A stretch of DNA of 64,000 nucleotides, taken from NCBI RefSeq assembly GCF_943193045.1, contig NZ_CALPCN010000002.1, positions 62,001 through 126,000 on the forward strand, written 5' to 3'. The notes under the pieces are model-generated. The model did not search any database, was not told the origin of the DNA, and was given only the letters and a program-made list of their open reading frames with translations. Made by a program: the position numbers and the translations under genes. Positions 41,405-49,706 of the stretch are shown in pieces; position 1 is the stretch's first letter, and every line of letters begins with the position of its first letter. The stretch comes from Pumilibacter muris. Its GTDB lineage: Bacteria; Bacillota; Clostridia; Christensenellales; Pumilibacteraceae.

Positions 41405-42094
41405 TTAACCGCGAGCAAAATTGTGCCGCCCTATTTTAAGCTCAACCTTTAAGCTCCAAATCCACTTGCTTGTGGCTGTGGCGGGGTTATAATAGTATAA
41501 ACAGCCGTTTGTGGGGTCCCAACCGTTCAATGCGTCGCGGGCGGCGTTATATGCCGTAGTGTTGGGCGAAAGGTTTATTTGCCCGTCCGCCACTGCGGTG
41601 AACGCTCCCGACTGATAAATAACGCCGGAAATGGAGTTTGGGAATTTAGAGCTGCGAACGCGGTTTAAAACCACTGCGGCAACAGCCACCTGCCCCGTGT
41701 AAGGCTCGCCTCTCGCCTCGCCGTATACGCAACGCGCCAAAAGATTAAGGTCGGCGTTGCTCGTAGACGAAGTGCTTCCGCCGCTCGATTTAAGAGTTAC
41801 TCCGAGCGCCTTTTCTGTGCGCGAGCCCACTATTCCGTCTACAACAAGCCCTTTCGCGCGCTGAAAGTTTTTAACTCCCGCGAGCGTTTTGGGTCCCCAA
41901 ATGCCGTCTACCGAAATTTTATAGTAGCCGAGCTCTTTTAGGCGCTGTTGCACTATTCTAATGTTTTCTTTTGTGTCGCCTTTAATTATGTTTTTAGCAT
42001 CGGCGCGAACCGACGACGCGCCCATAAACGCGCCGAGCGCAATAACGAGCGCCAACATAATAAGGCATAGGCTTTTTCTTTTGTTCATTACCAT
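41405..42094 (-). CDS. sleB: Spore cortex-lytic enzyme SleB
   Basis: 229 residues. A signal peptide is followed by a peptidoglycan-binding domain (RIVQQRLKELGYYKISVDGI, about 45-64) and the Hydrolase_2 lytic domain (LLARCVYGEARGEPYTGQVA, with the catalytic Glu in YGEARGE). It degrades spore cortex at germination as a lytic transglycosylase. Start 42094 follows AAGGAG; a second ATG two codons on is possible. Confidence 0.95.
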   Translation of the reverse strand: MVMNKRKSLCLIMLALVIALGAFMGASSVRADAKNIIKGDTKENIRIVQQRLKELGYYKISVDGIWGPKTLAGVKNFQRAKGLVVDGIVGSRTEKALGVTLKSSGGSTSSTSNADLNLLARCVYGEARGEPYTGQVAVAAVVLNRVRSSKFPNSISGVIYQSGAFTAVADGQINLSPNTTAYNAARDALNGWDPTNGCLYYYNPATATSKWIWSLKVELKIGRHNFARG

Positions 42095-42118
42095 TTAACC
42101 GTTTTCTCCTTTGTCGCT

Positions 42119-42643
42119 TTAAAAATATTTTTTTGCTATTTCGGCAACCAACGACTTATAAGCCGTTTCGTCGGAAGCGCTCGGAGTGTAGCACATGGCG
42201 GGATAGAGCACGCACCACCAGTTGTCGCCGCCGCCCGTTCCGAGCCGCACTATAAGCGCGTCGTAATAGCCGCTTTCCACAACGGTGTCGCCGTACATTC
42301 TCGCCGGAAAATATTCGTTCGAGAGCGTTGCCGTAGCTCCGTAGCCGAACCCCTTGCGCCTTAGCACCGCGCTCGCTATTTCCTGCAAGACTTCCCGACG
42401 CGCTTCCACCGCTTTGTATGCCTCGCCGTAGCTTCGCGCGTCTTTCAGCTCTTCCGACAGATAAAACTGCACCGCCGCAACCACTTCTTTTTTAACCGCC
42501 TGAGCGGCGGGAGAATCGGAATCGGCGCGAACGTGAATTCTCAGCAATTTATCTTCCGTGTTAGTATTGCCGCAACCCGCGCAAAATATTTGCGCCAAAA
42601 TCAAAACTACCGCAATCAACGCGCAAATTTTCTTCTTTAACAT
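42119..42643 (-). CDS. spoIIR: Stage II sporulation protein R
   Basis: 174 residues. Signal sequence with a Cys near residue 24, then LLRIHVRADSDSPAAQAVKK and the conserved IVRLGTGGGDNWWCVLYPAM. SpoIIR is made in the forespore, crosses to the intermembrane space and triggers SpoIIGA to process pro-sigma-E. Its presence shows an endospore programme. Confidence 0.95.
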   Translation of the reverse strand: MLKKKICALIAVVLILAQIFCAGCGNTNTEDKLLRIHVRADSDSPAAQAVKKEVVAAVQFYLSEELKDARSYGEAYKAVEARREVLQEIASAVLRRKGFGYGATATLSNEYFPARMYGDTVVESGYYDALIVRLGTGGGDNWWCVLYPAMCYTPSASDETAYKSLVAEIAKKYF

Positions 42644-42679
42644 ACAGTAACTCCTTTTGCGCCGAATTTACACATTAAA

Positions 42680-42715
42680 AAAATCGACGCGAACTTTTAT
42701 TCTCACGTCGATTTT
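42680..42715 (-). terminator. Intrinsic terminator after ispE
   Basis: AAAATCGACG pairs with CGTCGATTTT. On the minus strand a seven-T run follows the stem. It separates ispE from spoIIR. Confidence 0.8.
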
Positions 42716-42768
42716 AGACCGAAATAATAAATTTTATACGCGCAAGCGTAAAAAACGCGCGCAAAACA

Positions 42769-43671
42769 CTACATAAAAACGTTGCCCTCTTCCGCACACG
42801 GAGCATAAGCCGCCCACACGCCGCTTTCGTTCAATATCTTAGCCGCAGAAATCGCCGCGCTCTCGCTCTCGAACAGTCCGCAACAGCAGTTTCCCGAACC
42901 CGTCATCCATGCCGCCGCCGCACCCGACGAATTCAACATGTTTATAACGTTTTCTATTTCGGGGCAAAACGCTTTCGAAGCTTTTGTCAGCGCGTTGCCG
43001 GTTTGAGCCGCAACGCCGCGTAAGTCGCCCGCGCCGAGCGCGCGAGAAAGCGCGTCGTTATCGGACGGGCACAGTTTGCGCGCGGGGTTAAGCCTATCGA
43101 ACTCGGCGTAAGCTTTGCCGCTAAAAACTTCGCTTCCTTTTCTTGCTATAACGGTGTGCAATAAAAAATAATCAAGACGCTCCACATTTTCGCCCGCGCC
43201 GCTCATACGCGAAAAACAGCCCGCGAACATCAACGGCACGTCGCTTCCGACGCGCACGCTACCGCGCATAACTTCGTTACGCTCGAAAATTTCGGGATAA
43301 AGCTTTACCGCAGCCGCAAGCACTGCCGCCGCGTCGGCGCTCGAACCTCCCAAACCGCCGCCGAGCGGAATGCCTTTTTCAACAAACGCGCGCACACCTA
43401 TTTTCGGGCAGAAGCTTTTTAAAAAATCCAACGCCTTAACAACGGTGTTGTTTGCGGGGACGGATGCGGGCAAAAATTCAAAGCCGCAGTCTTTTTTAGG
43501 CGCGAACGAAACTTCCGTTTTTCCGTCGAACGTAAAACTCAAATTCACAATGTCGAATATATCGACGGGAGCGGTAACGCTGTCTAATAAGTGCATTCCG
43601 CCGCTCGCGCCCGTAATGTTCAACGACAGATTGATTTTGCCGCGCGCCTTTATTTTTACGCCGTTTTCCAT
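42769..43671 (-). CDS. ispE: 4-diphosphocytidyl-2-C-methyl-D-erythritol kinase
   Basis: 300 residues. VKIKARGKINLSLNI at the start and the GHMP ATP-binding motif IPLGGGLGGSSADAAAVLAA (about 102-121), with AAWMTGSGNCCCGLF near the end. The enzyme phosphorylates CDP-methylerythritol in the MEP isoprenoid pathway. ATG 43671 is preferred over a TTG two codons upstream. It begins 17 bases after the GH20 gene. Confidence 0.93.
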   Translation of the reverse strand: MENGVKIKARGKINLSLNITGASGGMHLLDSVTAPVDIFDIVNLSFTFDGKTEVSFAPKKDCGFEFLPASVPANNTVVKALDFLKSFCPKIGVRAFVEKGIPLGGGLGGSSADAAAVLAAAVKLYPEIFERNEVMRGSVRVGSDVPLMFAGCFSRMSGAGENVERLDYFLLHTVIARKGSEVFSGKAYAEFDRLNPARKLCPSDNDALSRALGAGDLRGVAAQTGNALTKASKAFCPEIENVINMLNSSGAAAAWMTGSGNCCCGLFESESAAISAAKILNESGVWAAYAPCAEEGNVFM

Positions 43672-43687
43672 ATTCAAGCTAAAACGC

Positions 43688-45271
43688 TTAAAGCGAATTT
43701 ACACTGAAAATAGACGCAAAGCCGTTGTAGGCAATAGCCTTTCCCTCGTGTTTCTCGCCGCCCAAGTAATCGAGAATTTCGTCGTCGAGTTCTTCGATTT
43801 TATCGCGAGCGCCGCTTGCGAACTCCGTCAGCTTTTCCGCAACGTGTTTCCAACGCCTTATCAAACCGCCAAGCCTGTAATCCATAACGTCAAACCCGTG
43901 CGGCTTATATAAAGCGTCCCAATAACTTTTGAGCGACTCGTAGAATTTTTTGCCGAGCTTGATAAGCGGCATATAGTCGCTTTCCACCAAAGCCGCAACC
44001 TGTTCGCGTCCCTCTTTATACGCTTTGCGCGTGCGAACTCCGAGTTCCGCTTTAATAGCGAGCACTTTGCAAAGCAACCGCACCGGCTCGAACACAACGC
44101 CCCACTCGCCGCACTCCGTAGCTTTCTTGAGCGATTTCGCGCATGCCGCGTAATGCGCGCTCTCAGTTCCCGTAAGAGTGGAATCGAACATTCCCGAAAG
44201 GCAATCGTTATACAAAAGATATTTCGACGGGTTGCACACTCTTTCGGCGTCGGCAGGCAAAATCACGTTTGGCGAGTCTATAACCATAAAGTCGTCCCAT
44301 TTCATGCCCGCGATTTTCTCGAATTTCTTTTTTATGTCGGCTTCGTTAAAGTTGCCGCGCGCAAACTCCGAAATAGCGCACAGCGCAGGCAAAACGGAGA
44401 ACGGCGAGCACGTTCCGCCGTCGTCGCCCCACATTGTGAAAAACGCCTCTTTAACCCCGTGATTTTTGCACGCCTCTATCGCCGCTTTCGACGCCGCTAT
44501 GCTGTAACCGTTAAGGGGAGCAAGCCCGAACCACGTCCAGGCGCCGCCCGCGAACATTATGCGGTTCGTAATTTTCTCGTACTTGTTAAAATTCTCTTCG
44601 TAATGCGCGCGCTCGGTGCTGTAATAATCCCAATACACAAGCTCCACGTTTTCGGGTATGGGAAGCTTTTCGGCGTCAGCGCGCGACGCGAACATATCGC
44701 CCCACATAAAGCAATTAAACCCGTGTTTTGCCGCGATTGCCGCAACCTTTTGCAAGTGCCGCAAAATTATAGGGGTGCGCTCGCTGTATCCGTGCTTTTC
44801 AAGATATGCGCCGCGCCCCAAAAAGTGCGCTTCGTCCATGCCTATGTTTATTCTGCGCGACGTAAAACTTTCGGCGACCGACGCGAAAATATTTTCTATA
44901 AGCTCGTAGGTGCGCTCCTCTTCGGGAAGCAAAATGTCGTGACAGTCGTTTATATTTCCGTAAGGCTGCCACCTAAACAGCTTACCCAAATGCGCCAAAG
45001 TTTGCACGCAAGGAATAAGCTCCATGCCGCGCTTAACGGCATACGCGTCTATTTCTTTTAATTCCGCTTTGGTGTATCGCCCGCGCAAATATCCGAAATA
45101 CGGCTCGTTATTAACTTCGAACGTGTCTTCGGTGTAAAGCTGAATAGAATCGTATCCCATCTTACTAAGCACGTCTATAAGTTTTTTCACCGACTGAACC
45201 GAAAGCACAGAATTGCGCGAACAGTCTATCATTACACCCGTTTTTTCAAAACAACTTTCTTTAACGCTCAT
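43688..45271 (-). CDS. GH20-type beta-N-acetylhexosaminidase
   Basis: 527 residues without signal peptide, so cytoplasmic. The TIM-barrel core starts with GVMIDCSRN and LSKMGYDSIQLYTED. The catalytic pair lies in RINIGMDEAHFLGRG (about 163-177) and MWGDMFASR follows. It should remove N-acetylhexosamines from imported oligosaccharides by substrate-assisted catalysis. Last gene of the glycan block, immediately before ispE. Confidence 0.85.
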   Translation of the reverse strand: MSVKESCFEKTGVMIDCSRNSVLSVQSVKKLIDVLSKMGYDSIQLYTEDTFEVNNEPYFGYLRGRYTKAELKEIDAYAVKRGMELIPCVQTLAHLGKLFRWQPYGNINDCHDILLPEEERTYELIENIFASVAESFTSRRINIGMDEAHFLGRGAYLEKHGYSERTPIILRHLQKVAAIAAKHGFNCFMWGDMFASRADAEKLPIPENVELVYWDYYSTERAHYEENFNKYEKITNRIMFAGGAWTWFGLAPLNGYSIAASKAAIEACKNHGVKEAFFTMWGDDGGTCSPFSVLPALCAISEFARGNFNEADIKKKFEKIAGMKWDDFMVIDSPNVILPADAERVCNPSKYLLYNDCLSGMFDSTLTGTESAHYAACAKSLKKATECGEWGVVFEPVRLLCKVLAIKAELGVRTRKAYKEGREQVAALVESDYMPLIKLGKKFYESLKSYWDALYKPHGFDVMDYRLGGLIRRWKHVAEKLTEFASGARDKIEELDDEILDYLGGEKHEGKAIAYNGFASIFSVNSL

Positions 45272-45452
45272 ATTTTTCTCCTTTTTTTAACGTGCGCAAG
45301 CCTTACGCCCGCGCTTAAATAAACGCGTTTTTTAACCGTTAAAATCCGGCGAAACAGTTTGCGCTCGAATTTCGCAAAGTTCGCCGAACACATAACCACA
45401 GTATAACCGCATTACTCCAAAAACGCAACCAAAACAACGCTCCATTCCGTAA

Positions 45453-45483
45453 AAAATCCGAGAAAGTTTTATTCTCGGATTTT
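45453..45483. terminator. Intrinsic terminator downstream of the lipoprotein gene
   Basis: AAAATCCGAGAA pairs with TTCTCGGATTTT around a 7-base loop, with T runs in both directions. The rest of 45272-45510 holds no gene. Confidence 0.85.
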
Positions 45484-45510
45484 TCGGCGTTTTTAGTTGT
45501 GCAAAATACG

Positions 45511-46920
45511 TCAGTTCATATTTACGTTTCCTTTAAGACGCAAATATTTGCCCTCGCCCGCTTTGAAATTCATAGCGAACTTGTTGCCGCTAAGTTGAAC
45601 TTCTTCGTATTTTTTCGTTTCGGGATTCCAAACTTCTATTCCCGTTATTCCGCTACTCTCGCCAACCGTAAAATTCTGCGCTTCCGACTCGAACCGCCAC
45701 GACTTGTTAAACAGCACAATGTGCGGCTCGCTTCCGTCGCGCGCTTTCATGTAAGACACTATAAAATCGTTGCCGTCGTCCGCTTTCTCCACCCCTATAA
45801 GCGAATTTGCGGGGAGCTTTTCGCAACCGTCCTCGTCGTCGGTGTGGTAGGCGTGCAAACAGTCGAGATTCATTAACATATCGTTCATGTAGTGAATGTC
45901 GTTGTTCATGTCCGTCATAAAGTCGTAAAGATTTTTATGCTGAATTTGCCCGTTCAAATCTATTACGCCGTCGTAGCAACCCTCGCCGCCCCACATTAAA
46001 TAGTTAAAGTAGCTAAGCCCTTTAAATCCGTAGGCAAGATAGGCGTATACGTTCCAACGCAATTCGTTTTCGTTCGGCATACGCATTCCCTGCCAAGCGC
46101 AAGACTGCGGAAATCCGTGCGTTTTAAGGTCGTATTTGAGCCCCACTTTGCGCATAGCTTCCATGTTGGAATATATGCCCTCTTCGGTGCTGTTCTGCCT
46201 GAACGAATAATAATCGTGGCTCAGCCACTCTATATTTTCGGCGCCCACCGAAGTGACCCATTTTTCAAGATATTGCTCGTAAGTTCCGCCCAAATACATT
46301 TCGCCGACATATTCGGGGAAAAGGTTTACAAACGGCATAACGCCCTCTTTTATGCCGACGTACTTTTTCGACCACTCGGCAACTTGCGGAATGGCGAACA
46401 CGCTCGGTTCGTCGCACACCATTATTCCCATGCAGTTTTCGAGCTTGGGCACTATGCGTTTGGCGTATTCCACGCCCGCGTCCGACATATTGCTTGCCGT
46501 GCCCGCAACGAGTTCGGGATTCGGGGTGTTTGTGTTGGGACCTGTGGCGTCCGCTCCGAAAGTATAGAGCATGTTATTTTCTTTCATAACCTTATCAACG
46601 TATTGCCACCATATTTCGGTAGACATATCGCGGAACATTTCTTCGCCATGACCGGGAATCCAGTTGCCGCACGTTATAAAGTTCACTCCGCTGTCGGCAA
46701 GCAATTTTGTTTGCTCGCTCATAGACGGCGTTTTTTCGTCGTCGTTGCCATACGCCACAAACGTGCCTATTAAAAAATCATCTTTCGTCCATGCGTCGAA
46801 TTTAACGACGTCCGTTTTGTCGTTCGTATCGTCGGGCACTTCGTTTTTTCCGCACCCCGCAAGCGAAACGCAACACACTGCCGCAACCGCGCTTAATATA
46901 AGCGCAACTAATTTTTTCAT
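45511..46920 (-). CDS. Glycosidase-like lipoprotein (TIM barrel)
   Basis: 469 residues. Signal peptide with lipobox SLAGC (Cys near 23). DFLIGTFVAYGNDDEKT, SGVNFITCGNWIPGH, GIMVCDEPSVFAI and SHDYYSFRQ suggest a beta/alpha barrel with acidic residues at strand ends (Asp-Glu in CDEP). A small beta domain ends it (EGKYLRLKG). It resembles GH42/GH5-like surface proteins but I cannot assign a family. Co-directional with the rhamnosidase. Confidence 0.7.
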   Translation of the reverse strand: MKKLVALILSAVAAVCCVSLAGCGKNEVPDDTNDKTDVVKFDAWTKDDFLIGTFVAYGNDDEKTPSMSEQTKLLADSGVNFITCGNWIPGHGEEMFRDMSTEIWWQYVDKVMKENNMLYTFGADATGPNTNTPNPELVAGTASNMSDAGVEYAKRIVPKLENCMGIMVCDEPSVFAIPQVAEWSKKYVGIKEGVMPFVNLFPEYVGEMYLGGTYEQYLEKWVTSVGAENIEWLSHDYYSFRQNSTEEGIYSNMEAMRKVGLKYDLKTHGFPQSCAWQGMRMPNENELRWNVYAYLAYGFKGLSYFNYLMWGGEGCYDGVIDLNGQIQHKNLYDFMTDMNNDIHYMNDMLMNLDCLHAYHTDDEDGCEKLPANSLIGVEKADDGNDFIVSYMKARDGSEPHIVLFNKSWRFESEAQNFTVGESSGITGIEVWNPETKKYEEVQLSGNKFAMNFKAGEGKYLRLKGNVNMN

Positions 46921-46932
46921 TATTCAACCCTC

Positions 46933-49431
46933 CTAATCAGTTTCTTTTTCAACAAAATCGTAGCTTCCCTCTCCGCGAACGCATTTTTTACCGCAGAGAA
47001 CTATTTCGGCTGTAACCGACGCGGGAATTTCTATATGATAGTTAATTGTTCCGTTTTCGCGTTTCCAACAACTAACCACTTTGCCGCGCACCGTATCGAA
47101 CGAACAATCAACAAAATCAAGCTCTTTTACGCATACGGGCGCAATGGTTATTTTATCGCAGCCGCATGCGTCGTCGGATATTCCTATTCCGCCCAAATAC
47201 CGATAGAAAAAAGCGTCGTAAGCACCGAACATCGGGTGGTCGAACGAATCCATTTCAACGTCCATTTCTTTCTCCCAACGTTCCCAAACGCTCGTTGCGC
47301 CCTCGCGGAGCATAAATCCCCAACCGGGATATTCGGGATTATTGAGCACCCTTATAACTTCGTCGGCGTGCCCGTATTCCGAAAGCATATAAAACAAATG
47401 CCTGTATCCTATGTTTCCGCAAGTGGAATGATGGTTGTGCTCTTTAACGTTTGAATACAGATTTTCGGCAACGCGCTCGCGGTGCTTTTCGGGCACAAGC
47501 CCGAGCGACAACGCTATAGCGTTTTCCGCCTGCGAGCCGCGCGAATACGAAGCAAGCTTTTCGTTGAAATATTTTTCGTTGATTGCGGCGGCGCATTTTT
47601 CGGCATGACGGTGAAATACCTTTTCGTCGGCGCTCATGCCCGCAATGCGCGCGACACGTTCGGCAAGCGCCAAATGCCAGTAAAGATAAAAAGTTGAAAT
47701 ACACAAGCCGTCGGCGCGTTCCGCCTCGTAGCAACCGGGATAAACCCAGTCGCCGTAGTAGCTATAATCCATAATGTAATTATCCGAGCGCGACAAAAGA
47801 TAATACACCCACTTTTTAATTCCCGCATAATTTTCGCGCGCGGGGCGAGGGTCGCCGTAATGCGTGTAGCTGAGCACCGCAAGCAACGGATACGCCACGC
47901 ACACGGGGTCGGCGGGTCTGCCTCCCGTATAGAAAGGCGCCGTGTCGGCAATTTCGCCGCCGTCAAGTTGCGTGTCGGATATATCGAACAGCGTTTTAGG
48001 AAAAAACCTTTCCATGCCGCAGTTGTAAACAGTTTGATAAAAGCGCGAGCCCCAGTCGTTGAGCCACCCGAAACGCTCGTCGCGTTGCGGGCAATCGGTG
48101 AGCACGCTGTGCTGATTGTTGAGTTCGGTGCGCACCGCTATTTCGTGCAGTTTGTTAAGCCGCTCGTCGGAACAACTAAACGAACCCGCTATTCTCACGT
48201 TGTTATGAACGTGTTCGCCCGTAAGGCTTAAAATTTCCGCGTTGCCGCATATTTCCGCCTGAACGTATTGAAAACCGTGATATGTAAAGCGCGGAGCAAA
48301 TTCCTCTTCGCCTTCGCCTTTTAAAATATAGGTGTCGCACGCTTTCGCCGTTCGCAAATTTATGCGGTTCACAGTTCCGTCGGGGGCAAGACGCTCGCCG
48401 TATTTCAGCTTGATTTTAGCTCCGCGTTCGCCGCGCGCCCGTATTCGCGCCCAACCCGCTATATTGGCTCCAACGTCGTATACGAACACTCCTTTCCCTT
48501 TTTCGCACACCGACATTGCGGGATAAGTATCGGAAACCGTAATTTCTTCAAGCGGTTGCGGCAAAAGTTCTCCGTCGGGCGCGGGCGAATATATTGTGAA
48601 CATCCACCCCGTGCTCCACGACGGTTCGAATTCGGCTGACGCCCAAAACTTTGGAACAACGTCTTCCCTGCGGGCGTCGTAAGTTTCGCCGCCGTACACG
48701 CTGTTGTCTTTCGTGGGGCTGTGCCCCACCCACCAACCGCCGTTTACCGACGAATGGTATTCTTCCGTTTCTCCGTTTTCGTAGTCTAAATAAAACTGCG
48801 CGAGCACTTTTTTGGAGCCGAGCCAACCGTGCCCAACCTCTATTCCGAAAACGTTTTCGCCCTGTTTAAGCATAGGCAAAATATCGTAAGCTATGTAAAA
48901 CATTCGCTTTGCGTAATCCGACACTGCGGGCGAGAGAACCGCGTTCCCCGCCTTTGCGCCGTTTACAAAAAGCTCGTGATAGCCGAGCCCGCAAATATAA
49001 GCGCGGGCTCGCGCAACACGGCCGGTTTTTAAAGTTATACGTTTGCGAAATAGAGCCGTTCCGCCTTGATTGTTCACAGGCATAGCCATCCAAGTGCCGA
49101 GAAAATCGGCTTTACTCGGCGCGGTTTCGAACTCGCAAATTTCGCTTTGCGCGCTCTCCTCTCCCGAAAAAACGGTGACTTTGGCAAAGTAGGCGGTTCG
49201 AGTTAAAAGAGGCTCGCCGCCGTACTCGACAAGCGCGGGCATACCCGCAATCACGCCCGAATCGAACACGTCGCCCACACCCTTCTCGGCAAGCGCGCGA
49301 GAAGACGACACGGCGAGCTTATACGAAGCCGTGCCGCTCAAATTACGGCATTTCCAAGAAAAAGCGGGACGCTCGGGCGCCGCAAGCGGACGGGTTTGGT
49401 ATTCGGTTCTAAGGTCGTAAATTTGAATCAT
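46933..49431 (-). CDS. Alpha-L-rhamnosidase (GH78)
   Basis: 832 residues from ATG 49431, 8 bases after GGAG. N-terminal beta domains (SWKCRNLSGTASYKLAVSSS, and the carbohydrate-binding part with ARAYICGLGYHELFVNGAK) precede the (alpha/alpha)6 barrel with the signature LTDCPQRDERFGWLNDWG, whose acidic residues are catalytic. No signal peptide, so it cleaves rhamnosides in the cytoplasm after import. Directly upstream of the lipoprotein gene. Confidence 0.93.
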   Translation of the reverse strand: MIQIYDLRTEYQTRPLAAPERPAFSWKCRNLSGTASYKLAVSSSRALAEKGVGDVFDSGVIAGMPALVEYGGEPLLTRTAYFAKVTVFSGEESAQSEICEFETAPSKADFLGTWMAMPVNNQGGTALFRKRITLKTGRVARARAYICGLGYHELFVNGAKAGNAVLSPAVSDYAKRMFYIAYDILPMLKQGENVFGIEVGHGWLGSKKVLAQFYLDYENGETEEYHSSVNGGWWVGHSPTKDNSVYGGETYDARREDVVPKFWASAEFEPSWSTGWMFTIYSPAPDGELLPQPLEEITVSDTYPAMSVCEKGKGVFVYDVGANIAGWARIRARGERGAKIKLKYGERLAPDGTVNRINLRTAKACDTYILKGEGEEEFAPRFTYHGFQYVQAEICGNAEILSLTGEHVHNNVRIAGSFSCSDERLNKLHEIAVRTELNNQHSVLTDCPQRDERFGWLNDWGSRFYQTVYNCGMERFFPKTLFDISDTQLDGGEIADTAPFYTGGRPADPVCVAYPLLAVLSYTHYGDPRPARENYAGIKKWVYYLLSRSDNYIMDYSYYGDWVYPGCYEAERADGLCISTFYLYWHLALAERVARIAGMSADEKVFHRHAEKCAAAINEKYFNEKLASYSRGSQAENAIALSLGLVPEKHRERVAENLYSNVKEHNHHSTCGNIGYRHLFYMLSEYGHADEVIRVLNNPEYPGWGFMLREGATSVWERWEKEMDVEMDSFDHPMFGAYDAFFYRYLGGIGISDDACGCDKITIAPVCVKELDFVDCSFDTVRGKVVSCWKRENGTINYHIEIPASVTAEIVLCGKKCVRGEGSYDFVEKETD

Positions 49432-49499
49432 AGTAAAAACTCCGCAAGTATTTTCAAGCTTTTTTGTTTGCAAAAAGCATTGCTAAAAGCGTTACACGC

Positions 49500-49660
49500 T
49501 GAACGTAGGGGATTGCTTCGCTTTCGCTCGCAATGACAGTATGGCAGTTGTGTCTTTGCGAGGAGCGAACGCAGTGAGTGACGCGGCAATCTTCGTTCTG
49601 TATTTAGGATTGCCACGTCGGGCTTCGCCCTCCTCGCAATGACAGCATGGCGGTACCGAC
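49500..49660. repeat. Dispersed intergenic repeat remnants
   Basis: GGATTGCTTCGCTTTCGCTC and GAGGAGCGAACGCAGTGAGT, then GGATTGCCACGTCGGGCTTC with CCTCGCAATGACAGCATGG are alternating inverted pieces of a repeat family widespread in bacterial genomes, with the core TTGCGAGGAGCGAA...GCGGCAATC. It lies between the surface protein and the rhamnosidase gene and can fold into hairpins. Confidence 0.65.
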
Positions 49661-49706
49661 GCTTGCAAACAACATATTAGCAAATTGTGGCTTTATTATT
49701 CACCAA